From: JBHPCZ01 sp042573625
GTDB lineage: Bacteria; Desulfobacterota; Desulfobacteria; Desulfobacterales; UBA11574
Direction: 5' to 3'
Assembly (NCBI GenBank): GCA_042573625.1
Contig: JBHPCZ010000112.1
Span: 1 to 10,821, forward strand
DNA: 10,821 nucleotides
How positions within the stretch are numbered: the stretch's first letter is position 1; the number at the start of each line of letters is the position of its first letter. The translations under genes and the position numbers were made by a program. Of the stretch, positions 7,934 through 10,821 are shown piece after piece. A model generated the notes under the pieces. The model searched no databases. It saw nothing but the letters and a program-made list of their open reading frames with translations, and was not told where the DNA came from.

Positions 7934-9216
7934 TTCGCCCCTTTAATATCGTCCCAAATAAGTCGGGGATCAAAACTGTGCGCGGCAAAAATAGTGACAA
8001 TGACCACAGCGCCAAAAAACGCTGCGCCGATGCCGGGCCGTATCGTCGACAACGCACCCAGTTTGACCAATCCGGCCAGAATGGCAACAACATAGATATC
8101 TACCATAGACCATGCGCCCACCGCTTCAGTCACGCGGTAGAGAAATGTTCGATCTCTGAAACGCCACGAAGATTTTTTTTGAATCATGACCAGCAGAAAG
8201 GTCAATGCGATCAGTTTTAGAATGGGGACCACGAAACTCGCAATGAAAATGATCATGCCCAGTACCCACATCCCCCCTTCAATCAAGTGAATTACACCGC
8301 TGATAATTGTATTCGGATCTCCCCGACCGAATCGGATGACCGTCATTACCGGGTAGACGTTGGCCGGGATATAAAGTATGACGGCGGTCGCAATGAGTGC
8401 CCAGGTCCGCGCTATGCTGTTGGTCTTGCGCCGGTGAAGTGCGCTTCCACAGCGTGGACAAACACCGTGGCCGTGATCGTCAAGGTTCGTTTCGTGAACC
8501 AGCAGGGCACACGTATGGCAGCTGACCAAGCCTCTTTCCATTGCCGTCGCGCCCGATCCATTCCCCGCTGTTTCAGGTTCCCTGGGAGGCCAGATAAGAA
8601 AAGTATCCAGATTGGCGGTTGCCGCTGTTGCTACGACCATCAGTCCCACAAACGCATACAGGGAAACGCCCGGAATAATGGTAGCGAGGTCGCGAAGCTT
8701 GACCATAGCGATCAGAATTCCAAGCATTAGAACGGCAAGCATGCTCCAGGGTGTAATGGTTTTGACCATGCGATAAACCGGCGCCGTTCGCCAGGGGCGA
8801 TATCCAAATTTCATGGGCAAGAGGATATACAGCATTCCGGTGATGCTCAGGAAGGGGAAGAGGATGCCGGTCAGGAACACCACAAGTCCGACTTCGCCCA
8901 TGCCGAGACGGTAAAGTTCCAGTGCGCCGGAGGCCAAAACATTCACTTCAACGCGGCCACTGAGCTTCAAAGAAAGGAAGGGAAAGACGTTGGCCATGAC
9001 AAGAAGCATAAACGCGGTCAGGTGCAACGCCAAGGCTCTATCAAGGCTGTTGGGAAGATATTTATAGAGGAAGGCGCCGCATCGGATGCAAAGGGCTTTC
9101 CCGCCGGCCGGAACCGGTTGAATGCTGTGTAAAAAATCGCACTCATGGCAGGCAATCAGCCCCCCTTCATTCGGGCCGGACGGGCAGGAATCTGTCTTGC
9201 TTTCTTTTGATTTCAT
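7930..9216 (-). CDS. pqiA: PqiA: inner-membrane partner of PqiB with two zinc ribbons
   Basis: An integral membrane protein of about 428 residues made of two homologous PqiA domains, the E. coli PqiA/YebS architecture. Counting from a possible TTG one codon upstream (9219), each half starts with a four-cysteine ribbon (C24/C27/C44/C47 and C234/C237/C254/C257), likely binding zinc or iron in the cytoplasm. Each ribbon is followed by four hydrophobic helices (about 61-85, 108-136, 155-175, 184-205 and 268-295, 312-347, 366-388, 394-412). The family signature occurs in both halves as PWSMLAVLMLGILIAMVKL and AWSMVDIYVVAILAGLVKL. PqiA is thought to work with PqiB to load or extract lipid at the inner membrane. 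ATG 9216 is preferred to TTG 9219; neither has a clear ribosome site. This is the first gene of the pqiABC-lolA-like run, with a good sigma-70-like promoter about 105 nt upstream and inverted repeats in the leader. E. coli pqi is part of the SoxRS stress response, but no SoxR-type site was recognised here. Confidence 0.92.
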   Translation of the reverse strand: MKSKESKTDSCPSGPNEGGLIACHECDFLHSIQPVPAGGKALCIRCGAFLYKYLPNSLDRALALHLTAFMLLVMANVFPFLSLKLSGRVEVNVLASGALELYRLGMGEVGLVVFLTGILFPFLSITGMLYILLPMKFGYRPWRTAPVYRMVKTITPWSMLAVLMLGILIAMVKLRDLATIIPGVSLYAFVGLMVVATAATANLDTFLIWPPREPETAGNGSGATAMERGLVSCHTCALLVHETNLDDHGHGVCPRCGSALHRRKTNSIARTWALIATAVILYIPANVYPVMTVIRFGRGDPNTIISGVIHLIEGGMWVLGMIIFIASFVVPILKLIALTFLLVMIQKKSSWRFRDRTFLYRVTEAVGAWSMVDIYVVAILAGLVKLGALSTIRPGIGAAFFGAVVIVTIFAAHSFDPRLIWDDIKGAK

Positions 9217-9271
9217 CAATGAATAATCGTTGGTCTGGAAATAGAGAGAAGTTTAATTGAATTCATGCTCC

Positions 9272-9323
9272 GTACCGCATTTTTTACAATAAACCGAACG
9301 GTTGATTTGATTTAAGGCGGTAC
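9272..9323. repeat. Nested inverted repeats in the pqiA leader
   Basis: The 7-bp arms GTACCGC (9272-9278) and GCGGTAC (9317-9323) are perfect inverted repeats 38 nt apart. Between them lies a second palindrome, AACCG-AA-CGGTT (9292-9303). The outer right arm overlaps the start-proximal part of the predicted pqiA promoter (its -10 is 9327-9322), and the left arm lies in the untranslated leader. This could be a hairpin in the 5' leader or a pair of operator half-sites that loop across the start point. Which regulator binds, if any, cannot be told. Confidence 0.4.
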
Positions 9324-9350
9324 TATAAATGTTAATACACTATAAATCAA
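9322..9350 (-). promoter_or_regulatory. Predicted sigma-70-type promoter of the pqi operon
   Basis: On the minus strand, TTGATT (9350-9345) and TATAGT (9327-9322) are spaced by exactly 17 nt, matching 4 of 6 and 5 of 6 consensus bases. The start would be near 9315, giving a leader of about 100 nt before the pqiA ATG. The 9-bp word ACTATAAAT (plus strand) occurs twice, at 9322-9330 and 9339-9347. One copy covers the -10 and the other lies in the spacer, so it may be a tandem operator or simply reflect the AT-rich promoter composition. Confidence 0.5.
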
Positions 9351-9464
9351 TTTAAAACTTGTTCATTAATAATTATCGAATCGCAGATTCCCCGTCTGTA
9401 TCCTCAGCACCTGAAGATGCAAGATATCATAATAAAATCAAAACCTCAACGTCAATGGCTTTCT

Positions 9465-9482
9465 AAAAAAGGCGGAACCGCT
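9465..9482 (-). terminator. Possible weak intrinsic terminator of the YkgJ-like gene
   Basis: Just after the stop of the YkgJ-like gene (minus strand), a short GC-rich palindrome (AGCGG-TT-CCGCC, 9482-9471) runs directly into six T residues (9470-9465). The position and T-run fit a Rho-independent terminator, but the stem is only 3-4 bp with a minimal loop, so it may be too weak. Confidence 0.3.
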
Positions 9483-9495
9483 CAACACTTGCGCC

Positions 9496-10110
9496 CTATC
9501 TGGACACTTTTGCCTGCGCTTTCACCCGCAATAGTCCTGGGCTGTTATGCAGGTACATCAGGGATGAAGTGTATCCTGCGTCCATGAAATAACGTTCAAG
9601 ATTGTCAAAAAGGACCGGGCGATCCGGCCAGGTGTACAACTTCTGACGTTGCTTCAGTTCTTCCCAAACCTGACCGGCCGGGGAGTTTTTTTCGAATACA
9701 TTCGACCGCGCCTGTTTGCAGAGAAACATTTCACAGACAATCGGTTTGACTCGCCACACACAACCGTTATTTCCAAGGTAGATGCATTTAAATCCGCTGT
9801 TGGGTTGCTGAAGAACATTCATAAGGGCTTTGATTTCACTATCCTGTGAAACCAGTACATTGACAACGATGTCTCCAAAAAAGGTGATAATGCCTTCTCG
9901 GGAGCAGCAGGCACTGACCATGTCCTGATAGCATTTTTGCGTGCACACAGCACTGAAATGCTCAACTAAAAAAGCATCCACCTCATCGCGAAAAGAAAGA
10001 TAGTCGGAAATTTCCGACTCAAACGCCTTTCTCTCTAAAGTGGTAAGGGTCGCGGTGTGCTTCCGCACCATGGAAAAGCTCTCAATCTGTTCTTTCTGGT
10101 ATGAACTCAT
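9496..10110 (-). CDS. YkgJ-like cysteine-cluster protein
   Basis: A 204-residue, probably cytoplasmic protein with no signal peptide or membrane helix. Counting from ATG 10110, its eight cysteines include an N-terminal set C56-x3-C60-x7-C68-C69 and a C-terminal set C109, C117, C126, C131, the latter in the context KCIYLGNNGCVWRVKPIVC. This layout (C...C...CC, then CxYL..GC...R/KPxxC) is that of the YkgJ family, annotated as putative zinc- or iron-chelating proteins whose function is mostly unknown. The usual RP before the third late cysteine is KP here. The roughly 45-residue N-terminal helix rich in charged residues is additional. ATG 10110 is preferred, with GAGG about 11 nt upstream; an upstream TTG (10119) sits too close to that site. 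It is expressed from its own promoter and followed by 280 bp before pqiA. Its link with the lipid-transport genes is unclear; it may be an independent gene. Confidence 0.7.
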   Translation of the reverse strand: MSSYQKEQIESFSMVRKHTATLTTLERKAFESEISDYLSFRDEVDAFLVEHFSAVCTQKCYQDMVSACCSREGIITFFGDIVVNVLVSQDSEIKALMNVLQQPNSGFKCIYLGNNGCVWRVKPIVCEMFLCKQARSNVFEKNSPAGQVWEELKQRQKLYTWPDRPVLFDNLERYFMDAGYTSSLMYLHNSPGLLRVKAQAKVSR

Positions 10111-10155
10111 ATTCAACAACGCCTCAAGGCTTATTCAACCCACCAAAACCAAGGT

Positions 10156-10184
10156 ATTATATCTCATTTATCTGAATATGCAAA
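10156..10184 (-). promoter_or_regulatory. Predicted promoter of the YkgJ-like gene
   Basis: A perfect TATAAT (10161-10156, minus strand) lies 17 nt downstream of TTTGCA (10184-10179), which matches 4 of 6 bases of the -35 consensus. The start would be near 10149, leaving a leader of about 40 nt to ATG 10110. No comparably good promoter was found on the plus strand for the divergent synthase gene. Confidence 0.55.
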
Positions 10185-10399
10185 TTCTTAAAAAGCATTG
10201 AAATATTGATTCCGCAGCTAAAGACATCTGTTTATCCATTTACATACCAGCATTTCCAACCCGCTATTGATTAAAGACATTATTGTTTTTTTTGTTCAAC
10301 TATTATACGAAATGCGGATCATTTCTTGTTTTGTGGATGGCATAATGAAAAATGAAGCCTTCTTCTTTAACAACTTGCAAATGATAAAAGTAAAGAATC

Positions 10400-10416
10400 C
10401 GGGCCCAGAGGACCCG
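10400..10416 (+). repeat. Bulged hairpin, copy 1
   Basis: CGGGCC-CAGA-GG-A-CCCG folds into a six-pair stem with a CAGA tetraloop and one bulged A (10412). The inner 13 nt GGCCCAGAGGACC are identical to copy 2 at 10630-10642. The third pair counted outward from the bulge is G-C here and T-A in copy 2, a compensatory change that favours selection on the fold. No T-run follows, so it is not an intrinsic terminator. Confidence 0.6.
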
Positions 10417-10461
10417 ACTTTGATATAACCCCTGGAAAGGCTGTTTTACTTAAAGCCGTAC

Positions 10462-10592
10462 AAGTTAAAAGTGCCTAAAATGATCTAAAGTGCCTAAAGT
10501 TATGGAGTCGCTTCGCTCCGCCTATTTTATATAAATGAACAGAATTCCTTAACTTTAGCTCACTTTAAACTTTAGTTCACTTCAAACTCTTA
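10462..10592. repeat. 131-bp imperfect palindrome with GC hairpin in the left-central part
   Basis: The left arm (10462-10502) and right arm (10549-10592) are imperfect reverse complements, sharing blocks such as CTAAAGTTA/TAACTTTAG and AAAGTG/CACTTT. Each arm is itself a tandem pair of a 19-nt unit: AAAGTGCCTAAA occurs at 10468-10479 and 10487-10498, with diverged partners on the other side. Between the arms lie a compact GC hairpin GGAGTCGCTTCGCTCC (10504-10519) and an AT-rich stretch. There is no open reading frame of note. This looks like a palindromic intergenic repeat or MITE-type core rather than a promoter. Confidence 0.6.
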
Positions 10593-10607
10593 TAGCGATT
10601 CTTTTGG

Positions 10608-10625
10608 CAGAGCCGAAGAACTCTG
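10608..10625 (+). repeat. Small hairpin abutting bulged hairpin copy 2
   Basis: CAGAG (10608-10612) and CTCTG (10621-10625) form a 5-bp stem with an 8-nt loop. It ends at the base immediately before the larger hairpin at 10626, so the two stems could stack coaxially in single-stranded DNA or RNA. No equivalent partner is evident beside copy 1. Confidence 0.4.
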
Positions 10626-10646
10626 ACCTGGCCCAGAGGACCAGGT
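10626..10646 (+). repeat. Bulged hairpin, copy 2
   Basis: ACCTGGCC-CAGA-GG-A-CCAGGT forms an eight-pair stem with a CAGA tetraloop and a single bulged A (10640). It shares the 13-nt core with copy 1 but has two more pairs and a substituted T-A pair. It lies 36 bp before the synthase ATG. TTTT follows but is interrupted by C, so an attenuator is conceivable though weak. Confidence 0.6.
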
Positions 10647-10682
10647 TTTCAAGACAAAATAAACAAGCTATTTTAAAACCAT

Positions 10683-10821
10683 ATGATGAAAAGAATAACT
10701 CCGATTGCCGTGGTCGGGATGGGGTGTCTGTTCCCCGGTGCTTCCGACCTTGATACATTCTGGCAGAATATCGTAAATAAAATCGACACGACCTGCGATG
10801 TACCCGACGATCGTTGGATCG
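10683..10821 (+). CDS. Type I polyketide / secondary-lipid synthase, N-terminal ketosynthase start (partial)
   Basis: Only the first 46 codons are inside the window; the frame stays open to the edge. The encoded segment has the conserved start of a beta-ketoacyl synthase domain: PIAVVGMGCLFPGA (residues 7-20), then a DTFWQNIV stretch (24-31) and VPDDRW (40-45). This N-terminus is shared by PfaA-type polyunsaturated fatty acid synthases, HglE-type glycolipid synthases and other iterative type I polyketide synthases; too little is visible to choose. The catalytic Cys-His-His residues lie beyond the edge. The ATG at 10683 is followed at once by a second ATG (10686). An in-frame stop at 10674-10676 excludes a longer N-terminus. 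No good ribosome site is visible upstream. It faces away from the transport genes across the structured spacer. A product that is a lipid needing export would fit the neighbours, but this is only positional inference. Confidence 0.8.
   Translation, partial: MMKRITPIAVVGMGCLFPGASDLDTFWQNIVNKIDTTCDVPDDRWI

Larger units (their letters stand above)
10393..10652. mobile_element. Candidate non-autonomous IS200/IS605-like element (about 250 bp)
   Basis: The block is bounded by two hairpins in the same orientation with an identical 13-nt core (10402-10414 and 10630-10642), each with a single bulged A. They enclose a long imperfect palindrome and no coding sequence. IS200/IS605 elements and their short derivatives end in same-orientation hairpins with an unpaired base that the TnpA transposase recognises. 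A short TCAA occurs at 10649-10652, just 3' of the right hairpin, and AAAG at 10393-10396, just 5' of the left one; similar tetranucleotides act as cleavage and guide sites in IS608, as I recall. The assignment is inference: no transposase is present, the exact ends are guessed, and a structured RNA leader is an equal alternative. Confidence 0.3.

Noticed and set aside
10301..10308. TATTATAC as a promoter -10 for the synthase gene
   Set aside because: No acceptable -35 at 16-18 nt on either strand and about 375 bp from the start codon.
10462..10592. CRISPR array
   Set aside because: The 19-nt units are only two per arm, arranged as a palindrome, with no unique spacers and no cas gene.
10626..10650. 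Hairpin copy 2 as an intrinsic terminator
   Set aside because: The T-run is only TTTT followed by C, copy 1 has none, and no plus-strand gene lies upstream to be terminated.

Overview
The window looks like chromosome of a Gram-negative bacterium, most plausibly a deltaproteobacterial (Desulfobacterota) sulfate reducer. That guess rests on the style of the proteins, the mix of envelope lipid-transport genes with a Pfa/Hgl-type polyketide synthase start, and moderately GC-rich genes separated by AT-rich spacers. There is no rRNA or other marker, so the lineage is an inference.

Layout, left to right: (1) a 235-bp AT-rich edge with overlapping palindromes; (2) a minus-strand XPB/UvsW-like superfamily II helicase (236-1612); (3) a five-gene minus-strand envelope cluster, read from right to left: pqiA (9216 to 7930), pqiB (7933 to 6215), pqiC (6215 to 5583), a LolA-like periplasmic protein (5583 to 4648) and a 933-residue RND/MMPL-type permease with a C-terminal cyclic-nucleotide-binding domain (4569 to 1768); (4) a minus-strand YkgJ-like cysteine-cluster protein (9496-10110); (5) a 572-bp divergent spacer (10111-10682) with a promoter for the YkgJ-like gene and a compact structured block, in which two same-orientation hairpins with an identical 13-nt core flank a long imperfect palindrome; (6) the first 46 codons of a plus-strand type I polyketide/secondary-lipid synthase that runs off the right edge.

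The first four genes of the envelope cluster overlap by 1-4 nt and are probably translationally coupled. The RND gene follows after 78 bp and seems to have an additional promoter of its own. PqiA (8 predicted membrane helices, two zinc ribbons), PqiB (three MCE domains and a coiled-coil tail) and PqiC (outer-membrane lipoprotein) should form a trans-envelope lipid conduit. The LolA-like protein and the RND permease look like a second carrier/pump pair for a hydrophobic cargo. The cNMP domain on the pump suggests ligand control of transport, which is unusual. With a lipid/polyketide synthase starting next door, the working hypothesis is that the region makes and distributes an unusual envelope lipid; the link between synthase and transporters is inferred from position only.

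The least explained piece of DNA is 10398-10652, which could be a small non-autonomous IS200/IS605-like element, or a structured leader of the synthase gene.
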